From: Littorina saxatilis
Taxonomy: Eukaryota > Mollusca > Gastropoda > Littorinimorpha > Littorinidae
Length of the DNA: 64,000 nucleotides
Reading direction: 5' to 3'
Assembly: GCF_037325665.1 (NCBI RefSeq)
Contig: NC_090251.1
Span: 16,671,551-16,735,550 of the forward strand
Below the pieces are notes generated by a model. It saw only the letters and a program-made list of their open reading frames with translations. It searched no databases and was not told where the DNA came from. The translations under genes and the position numbers were made by a program. The first letter of the stretch is position 1. The number at the start of each line of letters is the position of its first letter. Positions 10,624-22,710 of this stretch are shown in pieces.

Positions 10624-12375
10624 AGATTTCCTGACCTGGATATATATGTTGGTATGTGTCCAAGTGTATGCAGGCTCTCATTCCAAGTAAAAGTCTGTCC
10701 GTATCTGTGGTGATTTACTATATAGTCTACACGAGGAAGGAAGGTTCTTTACGATTCAGAGTAACAGCAAATCTATAGTTATTAAAATCTGAACAAAATA
10801 TCACAAAGGTGGCATGCATGGTCTCCTATATTAGAATTATAGGTGTTGCAGGTAACTGGAGCTGGAGTTTTCGGTACCACAACATCTGAGTTTTAAGGAT
10901 CCTTCTACCCTTTACTGTGATATGCACCTTAAATGTGAATAGTTTAGGTGGGTTTTTTTATTCTCAAGAATACGCCGAGCACAAAACAGGGAATAAGACC
11001 AACGCTGAAAATCGGTCTGGTTTGACTCCCTATGTTCAAGAGACAAGAACAATAATAATTAACAATACGCACAACAACAGCAAATACAGCAAGGTGTCAA
11101 AAGGGCGACAGGATACGGGTCTGCCGGTTTGGTTCAAAATGCAGCTTAGTGGTAAGCCACAATGCAGACTGAAGCAGATGGAAATATATACATTTTCTTA
11201 GGCACTCGAAGGCGGACATCGGCGCGCGGCAGATGTAGCTCTAGTTTATCGTGCTGGCAACGCTAAATTTAGCTCTGTGGTCTTCTACTATAACAAGGCT
11301 AGGTCTCCTGGAGACGGATGTTCGGCTTTCCGTACACACAGACAAAAAGAGAGGCAAATAAGTTTACACAAAGAACAGACTGGGAGGTAGCCAATGCAGG
11401 CAGACATGCCAGACAGACGACCTGGCCGACAGACAGGTAGCTGGACAGACAGGCAGATGCAGACACGCAGCCCAACGCTAGGACAGACACATGTAAGCTG
11501 TCATCACATGAGCTTGTATCAAAGTGGGTGGCTGGGACAGGTCAATCTCAGTACCGTACTACAGCAGCTGGTTAGACTCCACACGGTAACTTGATCGATC
11601 AGTCCCGGTCAGGCACTTTGATACAACCTCTTGTGGCTCTCATACACACGTACACTCATCTACAACCCGCAGTCCGTGTACAACCTGCTCTCCCTGTTTC
11701 AAGCAGGGACATCAATTATCTCCGAGTCGGCAAATTCTGAACAAGGGTACTCAATTCTGGACAAGGGTCGAGGGCCGACTTTGATGGCTAAGAGTAATTA
11801 TTGATTGATCCTTCTGCTGCCTGGATTGTCGAGCACAGTGAGGATGTACTGGCTCGTCTGCATGTCTTGTTCGGTCTGCAGAGATTCTCTTTATTGCTCT
11901 GCTTCTAGCATGGCATGCAGGTTCTTGAGTTGGTAGATTCTTGTTTTGTATTGTCCTGCAGCCTGGCTATCCGGGACCGATGGAAGTGTGTTTCCTTTCT
12001 CAAACAACGTGGTAGTCATGCTTAAATCTAGTGAGTTTTTTTTATGTCTGTCGCCGAAAATTTTACAAGGTTCTAAAAAGCTCAAGTCTTTTCACATCGC
12101 TGGGACTATGTCCCTGTATAATGTTTTCCTTTTCGTGCAAACCAAAATTGCCAAGCTCCTCGCCAGTATCTTGCAAGCGAGCTTCTTCGAAAATGTTGAG
12201 ATTAGTTGATTGTCTGTATAGTAAGTGTTTGTCTGCCTGTCTACTCAAAAGACCACTTGATCCGACGTATTGTAATTTGAACGTTTTGTTTTGTCATACA
12301 TTCAACGTTCCAATAACCTTCCATTCTTGGGTGCTTTTTTTATTCTTTCGTGTAAACCATCATGGAACTCACAAC
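10624..12375. other. Intergenic, nothing recognised
   Basis: No supported gene or RNA. It contains short CAGACAGACA-type low complexity near 11400-11470 only. Confidence 0.5.
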
Positions 12376-13000
12376 AGCCGGATCCGTCCAGGCTTTTTAC
12401 ATGGGATAACAGCATCTTTTCACGTATAATATACAAGCATCCGACCACCAAAACTGCAAACGCTTCCCGTGAAAACCGTCATAGAAAATACCTCATCCGG
12501 ATCCGCCCAGAATTTTAGATTTGGATGACAGCATCTTTTTACTTATAAAATGTACACAAGCATTCGACAGTCCAAACTGCAAATGTACCCCGCTTACCGT
12601 GAAAACCGTCAAAGAAAATACCTCATCCGGATCCACCCAGAATTTTACATGGGATGACAGCATCTTTTCACTTATAATATGTATACAAGCATCCGACCAT
12701 CCAAGCTGTAAATGCAACCCCGCTTCCCGTGAAAACAGTCCCAAAAAATACCTCATCCGGATCCGACCAAAACTGTACATGGGATGACAGCATCTTTTCA
12801 CTTATAATATGACTGCAAATGTACCCCGCTTTCAGTGAAAACCGTCAAAGAAAATATCTCATCCGAATCCACCCAGAATTTTACATGGGATGACAGCATC
12901 TTTTCACTTATAACATGTATACAAGCATCCGATCAAGCAAGCTGTATATGCAAGCTCATCCGGATACGCCCAGAATGTGACATGGAAGGACAGCATCTTT
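12376..13000. repeat. ~107-129-bp minisatellite
   Basis: Five diverged units marked by GATGACAGCATCTTTTCA, TACAAGCATCCGA, GTGAAAACCGTCAAAGAAAA and CTCATCCGGATCC. Spacing of the first block varies from about 107 to 129 bp. No coding signal outside the repeat. Confidence 0.85.
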
Positions 13001-14030
13001 CCCAGGCCTGGATCTAGGGGGTGGGGTTCCAGGGTTCCGGAAGCCCGCCCAGCCCCTCCCCATATGTATATAGCAAATTACCCTTTTTCTCAAGGAGACA
13101 AATTACCACTTTCAAATGCTAATCTTCAAAAGCAGCTGGAGGGCAGGGACCCCAAACCCCCCTCCCGGGCACCAACTGTGCCCCTGCCTTATTTTGGAAG
13201 CCCCTCTCTCTCATACACCAGGTCCAGCCCTCTTTCCACTTTGACAAAATATCAAGAGTCTAGATTTTGTCAGTACCTGATATTGTCACTCTGGAAAATG
13301 AATTCAACAAAAAAAAAGGACAAGTATACAGTAAGGGAACAGTTTGAAAATCAAATGTATGAAATTACTTTATTTTTTCAGTGTCACCTATTTTGACCTC
13401 TCTCTGCATTGAAAAACTCCAACTCTATAATTATGTCTTTGAATCGACCCCCTCCCCCCTACACACACGTACACACGCTCTCCCTCCTTGTCTCTTTGAC
13501 ACACACACACACACACACACACACCCCACCCCCTTTTCGATGTTTTTAACCCACTCTCTCTCTCTATGACCTCTCCCTCACAAACTCTTTCTCTCTGCCT
13601 TTTACATCTCCCGCTTCTATTTCCTCTCTGTCTGTCTGTCTCTCTTCTTTTCCCCCTGTCTGTCTCTCTCTTTTTCTCCTGTACTCTGATTCTCCGCTCT
13701 CTAAAGGTTAACGTTGAAATCGACTCGGGCTATTTAGCCTAGCCGTGCTCGAGCAAACACAGCCTCGCCATAAGTCTTGGCCGAAAAATCGATTCACTTT
13801 GAAATGAATTTCGTGTAACGTTCCGCACGACTTTATCTGTTCAACAATCACCTATACGCAAAATAGTACACGCACATGCAACATGTTTACAGCGTTCTTT
13901 TACGATTTGAAATGATAGAGGGAAGAAAAGTTGGTGGCGTAAGAAAAGAGAGTGAAAGACGTAGGTGAGGAGGGGTGCAGTAATGAGTTTTGTTTTCTCT
14001 GCTAATTGATTTAGGATTTAAAGTGTATGT
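13001..14030. other. Low-complexity intergenic DNA
   Basis: A C/G-rich segment starting CCAGGCCTGGATCTAGGGGG (13001-13215) resembles the C-rich repeats at 44.26 and 54.2 kb. It is followed by CA and CT microsatellites (13480-13690). No gene is visible. Confidence 0.5.
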
Positions 14031-14044
14031 GCACACAAACTATG

Positions 14045-14428
14045 ATTTGATATCTGTTGCTTTTTGGGTCCAGCGGACCATATAGGCCAAATCAGGACCC
14101 CACAAGTTTAACATTACACAAATGTATATAGCCATCAAAACTACACAAGATACGCCCTGAGCATTAAGGTGTCAGCCACTCATCCCCTGGTCACACATGA
14201 CAAACTCGGAATTCACCATATTTTTTGGGGGAAAAGGTGGAGAATTTTATGGGTTAGAAAAGGAAACTGAAAGGACTTTGGGGTGGCAGAAATAGAGAAG
14301 AGACAAGAAAAAGATCCTAATTTGGTTCACGGCTTCGAGAGATGCGATCTTCTCTCAGAAGCTAGTAGAGAACGCTCTCCCATCCACCACCGGGGGGACG
14401 CGCCTCTACGCCAATTAGGGGGCGCGAG
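14045..14428 (-). mobile_element. SINE-like retroposon, family B
   Basis: Flanked by a perfect 14-bp target duplication, GCACACAAACTATG (14031-14044 and 14429-14442). It has the same ends as the 8973-9519 copy but lacks part of the middle, so the two copies represent length variants. Confidence 0.85.
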
Positions 14429-14484
14429 GCACACAAACTATGGTCCACGTTTTAATTAGCGTTAAAGTGGAATCGGACAAAATA

Positions 14485-14829
14485 TCTTTCTTTCTTTATT
14501 TGGTGTTTAACGTCGTTTTCAACCACGAAGGTTATATCGCGACGGGGAAAGGGGGGAGATGGGATAGAGCCACTTGTCAATTGTTTCTTGTTCACAAAAG
14601 CACTAATCAAAAATTTGCTCCAGGGGCTTGCAACGTAGTACAATATATTACCTTACTGGGAGAATGCAAGTTTCCAGTACATACTGCTTGACTAAAATCT
14701 TTACAAAAATTGACTATATTCTATACAAGAAACACTTAACAAGGGTAAAAGGAGAAACAGAATCCGTTAGTCGCCTCTTACTGGGGCTGGGGAGCATCGG
14801 GTAAATTCTTCCCGTAACCCGCGGGGGGT
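14485..14829 (-). mobile_element. SINE-like retroposon, family A
   Basis: Flanked by the 13-bp target duplication ATCGGACAAAATA (14472-14484 and 14830-14842). It runs from (TCTTT)n to CCGCGGGGGGT and sits 56 bp from the family B copy, in the same orientation. Confidence 0.85.
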
Positions 14830-14959
14830 ATCGGACAAAATAGATTTTGAGAGTGGTAAGAGGTAAAGATAGTGAGAAGGTCGTGTGTGATACTATCTGT
14901 GTGCGTGTTGGTTGGTTGGTTATTATTTGTTACCGCCTCTTCAGCTGGTACTCGCGGTG

Positions 14960-15050
14960 TGGGTGTGTGTGTGTGTGTGTATGTGTATGTGCGTGTGTGT
15001 GCGTTCGTGTGTGTGTGTGTCTGTGTGTGTGTGCGTGTATGGGTGTGTGT
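14960..15050. repeat. (TG)n-rich microsatellite
   Basis: TG repeats with CG and TA interruptions. Confidence 0.85.
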
Positions 15051-15280
15051 AAGAGAGCGAAACAGACAGAAAGACAGAGTTTTCAGATACTCCACAGCGC
15101 TCCAGCCACTGCGTCTCTGTATTTTTCAATTCCGTCCCTTGTACGTTGCAACAAAAAGTGTATCAAAACATAAATAGCAACTCGCTAGGGAAATTATCTC
15201 CAGCTTTACGACTTCGTGTGTACGGCAAGAACAGAACAATCAATAGTTCCTTCTTTCTGTTCTGGTTTCTTGTGGTAACA

Positions 15281-15281
15281 T

Positions 15282-15353
<72 letters not shown>
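15281..15353. repeat. (GA)n microsatellite
   Basis: About 36 uninterrupted GA units, explaining long Arg/Glu and Ser/Leu repeat frames on the two strands. Confidence 0.95.
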
Positions 15354-15356
<3 letters not shown>

Positions 15357-15636
15357 TGTGCGTGTGTTCCAGAAACAGCGATGAACGGAGTATTAAAGAA
15401 AGAAGACGGAGAGAGGAGAAGGGGTTGGATTGCGAGGACATAACCAAAACGAATGCATGTTAGGAGGCATAAAACACAACAGAAAAGAGTGTACTTTGAA
15501 ACAGACAGACAATTTGCCTTCAAATCGCCAAAAGATTCAGAAGACAGGGAGTGCCAAAGCAGACCTTGTAGACATAAAAAGATCTAAGGAATTTATTCTG
15601 CAACGCAAATGGCCATTGCTACCCAATATCCAAGAT

Positions 15637-16515
15637 AAACAAGTCGCGTAAGGCGAAAATACAATATTTAGTCAAGTAGCTGTCGAACTCACAGAATGAA
15701 ACTGAACGCAACGCAACGCAGCAAGACCGTATACTCGTAGCATTGTCACTCCACCGCCCGTGGCAAAGGCAGTGCCCGTGGAATTGACAAGAAGAGCGGG
15801 GTATTCGTTGCGCTAAGAAGGATAGCACGCTTTTCTGTACCTCTCTTTGTTTTAACTTTCTGAGCGTGTTTTTAATCCAAACATATCATATCTATATGTT
15901 TTTGGAATCAGGAACCGACAAGGAATAAGATGAAAGTGTTTTTAAATTGATTTGGACAATTTAATTTTGATAATAATTTTTATATATTTAATTTTCAGAG
16001 CTTGTTTTTAATCCGAATATAACATATTTATATGTTTTTGGAATCAGCAAATGATGGAGAATAAGATAAACGTAAATTTGGATCGTTTTATAAATTTTTA
16101 TTTTTTTTTACAATTTTCCGATTTTTAATGACCAAAGTCATTAATTAATTTTTAAGCCACCAAGCTGAAATGCAATACCGAACCCCGGGCTTCGTCGAAG
16201 ATTACTTGACCAAAATTTGAACCAATTTGGTTGAAAAATGAGGGCGTGACAGTGCCGCCTCAACTTTCACGAAAAGCCGGATATGACGTCATCAAAGACA
16301 TTTATCAAAAAAATGAAAAAAACGTTCGGGGATTTCATACCCAGGAACTCTCATGTCAAATTTCATAAAGATCGGTCCAGTAGTTTAGTCTGAATCGCTC
16401 TACACACACACACACACACACACGCACGCACACACACACATACGCACATACACCACGACCCTCGTTTCGATTCCCCCTCGATGTTAAAATATTTAGTCAA
16501 AACTTGACTAAATAT
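15637..16515 (+). repeat. Family E repeat, tandem copy 1
   Basis: Begins ACAAGTCGCGTAAGGCG and ends CAAAACTTGACTAAATAT. It contains an internal CA microsatellite at 16402-16440 just after AATCGCTCTACA. It is directly joined to a second copy with the same start, about 879 bp downstream. Both ends carry TTTAGTCAA blocks. No frame of note. Confidence 0.85.
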
Positions 16516-17345
16516 AAACAAGTCGCGTAAGGCGAAAATACAATATTTAGTCAAGTAGCTGCCATTTTTCAGCAAGACCGTATACTCGTAGCATCGTCAG
16601 TCCACCGCTCATGGCAAAGGCAGTGAAATTGACAAGAAGAGCGGGGTAGTAGTTGCGCTAAGAAGGATAGCACGCTTTTCTGTACCTCTCTTTGTTTTAA
16701 CTTTCTGAGCGTGTTTTTAATCCAAACATATCATATATATATGTTTTTGGAATCAGGAACCGACAAGGAATAAGATGAAAGTGTTTTTAAATTGATTTGG
16801 ACAATTTAATTTTGATAATAATTTTTATATATTTAATTTTCAGAGCTTGTTTTGAATCCGAATATAACATATTTATATGTTTTTGGAATCAGAAAATGAT
16901 GGAGATTAAGATAAACGTAAATTTGGATCGTTTTATAAATTTTTATTTTTTTTTACAATTTTCCGATTTTTAATGACCAAAGTCATTAATTAATTTTTAA
17001 GCCACCAAGCTGAAATGCAATACCGAACCCCGGGCTTCGTCGAAGATTACTTGACCAAAATTTCAACCAATTTGGTTGAAAAATGAGGGCGTGACAGTGC
17101 CGCCTCAACTTTCACGAAAAGCCGGATATGACGTCATCAAAGACATTTATCAAAAAAATGAAAAAAACGTTCGGGCATTTCATACCCAGGAACTCTCATG
17201 TCAAATTTCGTAAAGATCGGTCCAGTAGTTTAGTCTGAATCGCTCTACACACACACACACACAGACAGACGCACATACACCATACCCTCGTTTCGATTCC
17301 CCCTCGATGTTAAAATATTTAGTCAAAACTTGACTAAATATAAAA
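16516..17345 (+). repeat. Family E repeat, tandem copy 2
   Basis: Nearly identical to copy 1 except for a shorter stretch after CAAGTAGCTG and a shorter CA tract (17246-17263). Head-to-tail tandem arrangement suggests recent local duplication, since divergence between the two is much lower than to the copies at 1-860 and 58.8 kb. Confidence 0.85.
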
Positions 17346-17474
17346 AGATAGAAAATTAAAGCTGAAAACTCGCAAGTTAATTACTCCTTTACTGAACCTT
17401 CTTGTGTGTGTTTTTTGTTGTTGTTGGCCTTGTTGCTATTTTTAGTGTGCATGCACATTGCCGGAAAAACATAA

Positions 17475-17669
17475 TTGCCTCGAGCATGCGCAATCGCCAC
17501 GCCGGAACGACAGTTTCTGAGAATGCGCGCTGCCGATCTTCCGCTTCGCATTAAGCAGACAAGAGTAGCTGACCTGAGAGAGAGACAAGAGTGCAGAGGT
17601 TGGAAGAGGGAACTTCATCGATTGCTGTCCGAATACCACCGACTCCCTATAGAAATTGGGACGTGTTAA
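17475..17669 (+). CDS. Short coding-like ORF, unrecognised
   Basis: A 54-64 codon frame of higher GC than its flanks with a charged helical C-terminus (RIKQTRVADLRERQE, then WKRELHRLLSEYHRLP) and a TAA stop. An ATG lies inside at residue 17 of the frame. No AATAAA or partner exon was found nearby. The regular heptad-like charge pattern looks like real protein, but it could be an exon remnant. Family not recognised. Confidence 0.3.
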   Translation: MPRACAIATPERQFLRMRAADLPLRIKQTRVADLRERQECRGWKRELHRLLSEYHRLPIEIGTC

Positions 17670-17827
17670 GACATAGGCGGAGAATTGCTTACCGTTCGTT
17701 CGTTACTGTCTGCCACTGTAACTGACTTTGAGAGGCGCCCGGGGTACCGAGCAGGGAGACTGATCAAATTACAGTCCGACTAATTCATTGTAGGGCTTCA
17801 ATTTAGTCCTTACACATCGATGCTGAC

Positions 17828-18066
17828 ACCCCCCGCGGGTTAGGGGGCGTCCCATATTGGTTGGGACGAGAAAGTATTTACCCGATGCTACCCAGCTACT
17901 GGAGCAATTTTTTGATTAGTGCTTTTGTGAACAAGAAACAATTAACAAGTGGCTCTATCCCATCTCCCCCCTTTTCCCTATCCCATCTCCCCCCTTTCCC
18001 CGTCGCGATATAACCTTGAATGGTTGAAAACGACGTTAAACACCAAATAAAGAAAGAAAGAAAGAA
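17828..18066 (+). mobile_element. SINE-like retroposon, family A
   Basis: Sense-strand copy: starts ACCCCCCGCGGGTTAGG and ends in (GAAA)n. Flanked by the 12-bp duplication ATCGATGCTGAC (17816-17827 and 18067-18078). Shorter than the 10.06-kb copy because the middle is missing; a short CCCTATCCCATCTCCCCCC block is duplicated inside it. Confidence 0.85.
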
Positions 18067-18078
18067 ATCGATGCTGAC

Positions 18079-20945
18079 CCGAAGTACAGTCAGATGTGTA
18101 ACAAAAAGGATGTTCTTAGCGTTGTTTTTCTTCCACTGAAGAGAAACATATGTACGGCCATCACTGGTGGCACTATAACTACGACAAACGACGTTTAGAG
18201 CGTCGATTTGGGTTGGGATTGTTTTTTGTTTGTTTGTTTTGTGCTCGCGTTTTTAAGATTGTTTTTGTGTGTGTTTGTTTTTGTGTGTTTTATGTGGGCT
18301 TTTATAGTTGTTTTTTTCGGGTGGATATAGCAGACCACCACCGGCACCACCAACACCAACAGCAGCAGCACAATCAAGATCATCGTCGGCAACAACATTA
18401 CCAGAAACAGCAACAGCATCAACATTTAATTCCACGTAAAGAAAATAACCCTTAACAGATCTGTGATCGCTTGCATGAGAAGTCTTGTACCTTTAACATT
18501 CTTTTTCAACCCAATCGATAGTGGACAAAACCCAAAACCTTTGAAAGAAGACACTACTTCAGTTTGATTAAGTGGAATTCGGTTAAAGTCTTCTGCCAAA
18601 AAGAGGAAAGGTCGGGAGATTATACTTTAACAAGTAGTTTCCTTGTCCTTAAAAAAAGGGTAAAAGAAAACGAGAGACAGACAAGAAAAGACACAGAAAA
18701 AGCTAAACGCAAAAACGTAACCCCACAAAAAGTTAGCCTGTATCACACATATCTAATTGTTTTTAAACTAACTGCATTCGAAGGACATATAGAGACACGG
18801 TTAACACAAAGCCACCCCCCTGGTCAAATGGGGACCAAAATACATTAAACAAAATTCAAGCCTGAGGCGTTAGATGGGGAGGGACCAAAAAAACGGGAGA
18901 GGGACCAAAAGGACGGGGGGGGGGGGGGGGGGGGGCGTGTGAAGGTTCAAAGAGAGTTTGGTGGGTAAGGGTACGGAGCGACGATGTGTGTGTGTGTGGG
19001 GGGGGGGGGGGGAGGGGGTCGGAGGTGTTTATAAGGTCAAGATGATTTGTTTGTGTGTAGGTCAGGATGCGAGGAGAGACAAATTTGTAAAAACCTCGAA
19101 AAGAGGAGTTCATGGAAAATCAATGCTATCAAAAGAGGGGAGGTAGAAAAAAAAGAGATCTCTAGATCTCCTTTTGAAGTTGAAGGCACACTTCTTCCTC
19201 TGTAAACTGTTTGGCTCAGCATCTCAGATCGGCCCAGGCTTTCTCCATGTTTTCATGAGATACGATCAACCCTCCTTGGTCTCATACAACCTTGGTGGTT
19301 TGGTTATTTTTGTTTATCGTCTCTTTAGCAGTTAATGCTGTTCAGCCTTGGTGAGAACAAGGGGAATTTTGCGATTAATTAGTTTCGTATGTAACCGAGT
19401 GCCGAAACACTACGATCACCTCGGGAAGCGAAGTGCAATCAAACAGGATTGAAAATGTTAGGGCTAATTTCTTAGCCCTATAAAAACTGTTATGCAAACC
19501 CGAAGGTTTCCATGAACATACAGACAATCGGAAACCACCAGACCCCATCACAAACAGAATTCTACAATCCACTGGTGTTGACTTTTAAAGGCCAACAACT
19601 CGGGTGCAGAGTCTGCCGTGAAAGGAGCGGTAGCCTCCCCTGTCACACGTAAAAGCCACTAGTGGTTGGGAAATATATTGATTTTTGGTATACGACGAAG
19701 TGCAGGAATGGTTTTATCCCATGAAGAAGCTTGACCAGATCTCAGACAGTGAGCTGAAGTGTTAACACAGGAAGGACCGTGCCTTCAGGGTTGTGCCTTC
19801 TCACAGAAGACTGAGGAAATCCGCTTAGCCGGGTGAGCTATGTAGAATATTCAGTGATTTATATTTTAATTTTAATTTTTGACAATGATAGCAAAAAGCT
19901 TGAGCAACTGAAAGCTTGGGCAAGTGAACTCAGCAATTTCACGTCCTTGGGTGTTATCCATTAAAAAAAATCCCTCTCTTATTTGGAAAAAATCACTCAC
20001 TTGCGCAGAACATGGTCGAGCAAGGATGTCAATGTTTTATCTAGTTCTGGTCTTACAAACTAATTTTTTTTATCTTACTGTATGGAGGCTGATCATGGAA
20101 CCTCGTAGCAGCTACGTGGGGGAAGAAGTCAGGCTTTTGAGATGGACATGTGTGAGAAAGTTATTGGGCAAACTCCCAATTCGACCACAAGAGCGGTACA
20201 TTTGTAAGCCGCTATTTGCAGGAACCACAAGAAAATCCCGATCTTGGCTATGGTCAGGGTCAATAATTGACCTCAGTGTTTCGGCCATGACATCGTCCCC
20301 ATATCCTTTGGTGGGGGTGGGGGCAGGGGTCAGTTGGGGGTAGGCAGAGACTAAATCGAATTGCCAACGTCAAAGAGTGGAATGGCTTGATACCAGCAAA
20401 TCTGCTTATCGGCATGGCAGCCAATCATCGACAGCAGCGGAGGACCCTTATGCAGCTGCTTCATCCCACGTGTCCTCCCACCGCCCCCACCCCCTCCCGG
20501 ACAAGGAACTGCCGTAATATTTGCCTGAAAGTCAGAAACTAGAACTTACAGCGAATGTTTACGCAGTGCTATCTCTACGTTAAACGATCCGACATAACTC
20601 GTTCTGGGAATCAGTTGCATGATCGCGACTGCATTGTTGTTTTGTTTACTGTTTTTATTCGGAGCAAAAGGAAAGATTGTCTGTCGCGACTAAGCAGTGC
20701 TGTGTAACCCGTAGGGCTCTCACCCCGAAAGACAGTAGTCCACAAGCAGATACAATTTCGTCATATTGATCTGACGAATATTCCTTGGGGAACGAACGTT
20801 CTGGCATGTATTTTCTTTTCAGGGAAGAAGGGGAGGGAGTTGGTTGTTGAGGACGTCCTTTCGTTGGTTGGTTGGTTATCATTTGTTATCGTCTCTTCAG
20901 CTGATATTTTTTTATCCGAGACTGAGGCTAGTTTGTTTCCTTTCT
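18079..20945. other. Intergenic, low complexity
   Basis: No gene supported. It contains CAG/CAA-type runs near 18340-18420, poly-G runs at 18915-18936 and 18997-19012, and an 80-bp dispersed motif at 20867-20945 (GTCTCTTCAGCTGATAT with a TTGG repeat) that recurs near 14905, 19315, 21955, 25140, 28015 and 28310. Confidence 0.5.
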
Positions 20946-20956
20946 CAGTTCACATG

Positions 20957-21269
20957 TTTTGTTGTTGTTGTTTTTTGTGCTTAACGCCCAGCCGACCACG
21001 AAGGGCCATATCAGGGCGGTGCTGCTTTGACATATAACGTGCGCCACACACAAGACAGAAGTCGCAGCACAGGCTTCATGTCTCACCCAGTCACATTATT
21101 CTGACACCGGACCAACCAGTCCTAGCACTAACCCCATAATGCCAGACGCCAGCGGAGCAGCCACTAGATTGCCAATTTTAAAGTCTTAGGTATGACCCGG
21201 CCGGGGTTCGAACTCACGACCTCTCGATCACGGGGTGGACGCCTTACCACCAGGCCAACCGTGCCGGTC
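20957..21269 (-). mobile_element. tRNA-derived SINE, family C, full length
   Basis: On the minus strand the head carries an A box-like TGGCCTGGTGGTAAGGCG and a B box-like GAGTTCGAACCCC, about 45 bp apart, as in tRNA-derived SINEs. The body ends in TGGTCGGCTGGGCGTTAAGC followed by an A/C-rich tail. Target duplication GTTCACATG (20948-20956 and 21270-21278). The 3' end of this family is what is inserted at 33.8, 34.0 and in all four units at 45.7-48.3 kb. Confidence 0.9.
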
Positions 21270-21278
21270 GTTCACATG

Positions 21279-22009
21279 GTAAGCTACATGCTTAAAACTA
21301 TTTACAATTAGGTCTATCACTGCAAAAAGAAGGTTGTAAAACTTCATACAAAAATCTTGATTTCTTGTTCTCGCCGCAGTGGGGTTTTTTGTTCAGGGGA
21401 GAGGGTGTGGGGGGGGGGGGGTGTTGAGGACGTTCTTTCGTTTTTCCTTTTCAGTGACACAGACTTGGGGGCAACAAGGTTCAGGGAAATTTAGTTCAGC
21501 GGAAACTAAAACACAGACACTTCTCTTGCCCTTCAGTGCTCCTTGCACTAAGCAAGTCAATGCATTCGCCCACAGGACAAGAACTAACAGAAGCATGTGC
21601 GCCACTCCAAAGATCGAGCAGAACACGAGGTAACACTGTCAGCCCTTCACAGGACGCACGGATCAATAATATGGCGAATTCGGAGCTGGTTGTGAAGGAG
21701 AAGGGTAAGGGGTGACGGGTAGGTGAGCTTCCCGGGGAAAGAGGGGAGCGGGGGGGGGGGGGGGGGGGAAGTTAAAGGGCATGAGGGAAAAGGGGAATAA
21801 GGAGGAGCAGAGGCCAAACGAACACATTATGACAGACGATGCGGGTACAACCGTGACAGAACAATGACGTTTGCATCAACCCCAGTGGATTGTACTGGAC
21901 AAACTCAGAATCCTGTTTTAGAAGAGAAAGAGAGGACGGGGGTGGTAATGATTGTTTATCGTCTCTTCACCATTTTGATGCTATGCGAGACCGATTCTTT
22001 CTTTCTTTA
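21279..22009. other. Intergenic, G-rich runs
   Basis: Nothing recognised apart from poly-G tracts near 21409-21422 and 21750-21769. Confidence 0.5.
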
Positions 22010-22095
22010 GCTGTTGCTTTTTGGGTCCAGTGGACCATTTAAGCCAAATCAGGACCCTACAAGTTTAACATTGCACAAATTTAAATTAAACTACT
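22010..22095 (-). mobile_element. Family B retroposon fragment
   Basis: Tail-proximal fragment with TTTTTGGGTCCAG and CCAAATCAGGACCC, more diverged than the other copies. Confidence 0.65.
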
Positions 22096-22572
22096 GCAAA
22101 CCACCGCGGGCAGCTCCATGTAAGGCGTGCTGTACTGAACGCGTTCACCGTGCCCTGAAGCGAAGCGTCACTTTCGACTCGTTGATAAATAGGCCAAACT
22201 TTCGTGGACTTTATTGTGGAATCCTCACACAATGCAACATGATTGGCATACATCGTTTTCGGTAAATTGTTACCCGCTTTTTTAGATCTGCACTTCCAAA
22301 CAGTGGCGGACCCGGCTGGAGTGGCTCGTCAAGTATAAGTATCAGTTATTTTTCATGGCTTTTGTCCCCCCCCCCCCCCTTTTATGAATGTGTATCACTT
22401 TTAGTCTAGTATGCCTGTGCCCATGACATCATCCAACCACTTCTCTCCCCTTTCATTCATTTCCGTTCCTAGAGTTCCTTCCCTTTTTTGCGTGTTTCCC
22501 CTCCATTTTCTTTCAAACCTTGTTCGTTCCGTGTTGCGTCTGCTTTTTGTTGTCTTTTGTGTTCTTGTTTTT

Positions 22573-22615
22573 CCTGATGAAGCTTCCATAAGCGAAAATT
22601 CGTACCGTCTTGTCT
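22573..22615 (+). ncRNA. Hammerhead-ribozyme-like motif
   Basis: CTGATGA, then a GCTT-CCAT-AAGC hairpin, then GAAA, then a downstream GTC: the order of the hammerhead core (CUGAUGA, stem II, GAAA, cleavage NUH). An unpaired A precedes the hairpin, and I could not draw a convincing stem III, so activity is doubtful. Such motifs are known near Penelope-like elements and retrozymes. It lies about 110 bp upstream of the OTU start codon. Confidence 0.3.
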
Positions 22616-22710
22616 CGTTCTTGTATTGGTGAGTACAGTATTCCTTTGTTTTTTAACTTCACTTTCATAGGGTTTTGACCTTTTGCTTTTTTGATAGTGC
22701 CTTGCGCAAA

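Noticed and set aside
18150-18455. His/Gln-rich 101-residue frame
   Set aside because: Low-complexity CAN repeats and T-rich DNA; no supporting signals.
19924-20343. 139-residue frame
   Set aside because: Starts at GTG, lacks ATG context, splice sites, conserved motifs and composition bias.
21190-21269. tRNA gene on the minus strand
   Set aside because: Same reason: the tRNA-like head belongs to the family C SINE.
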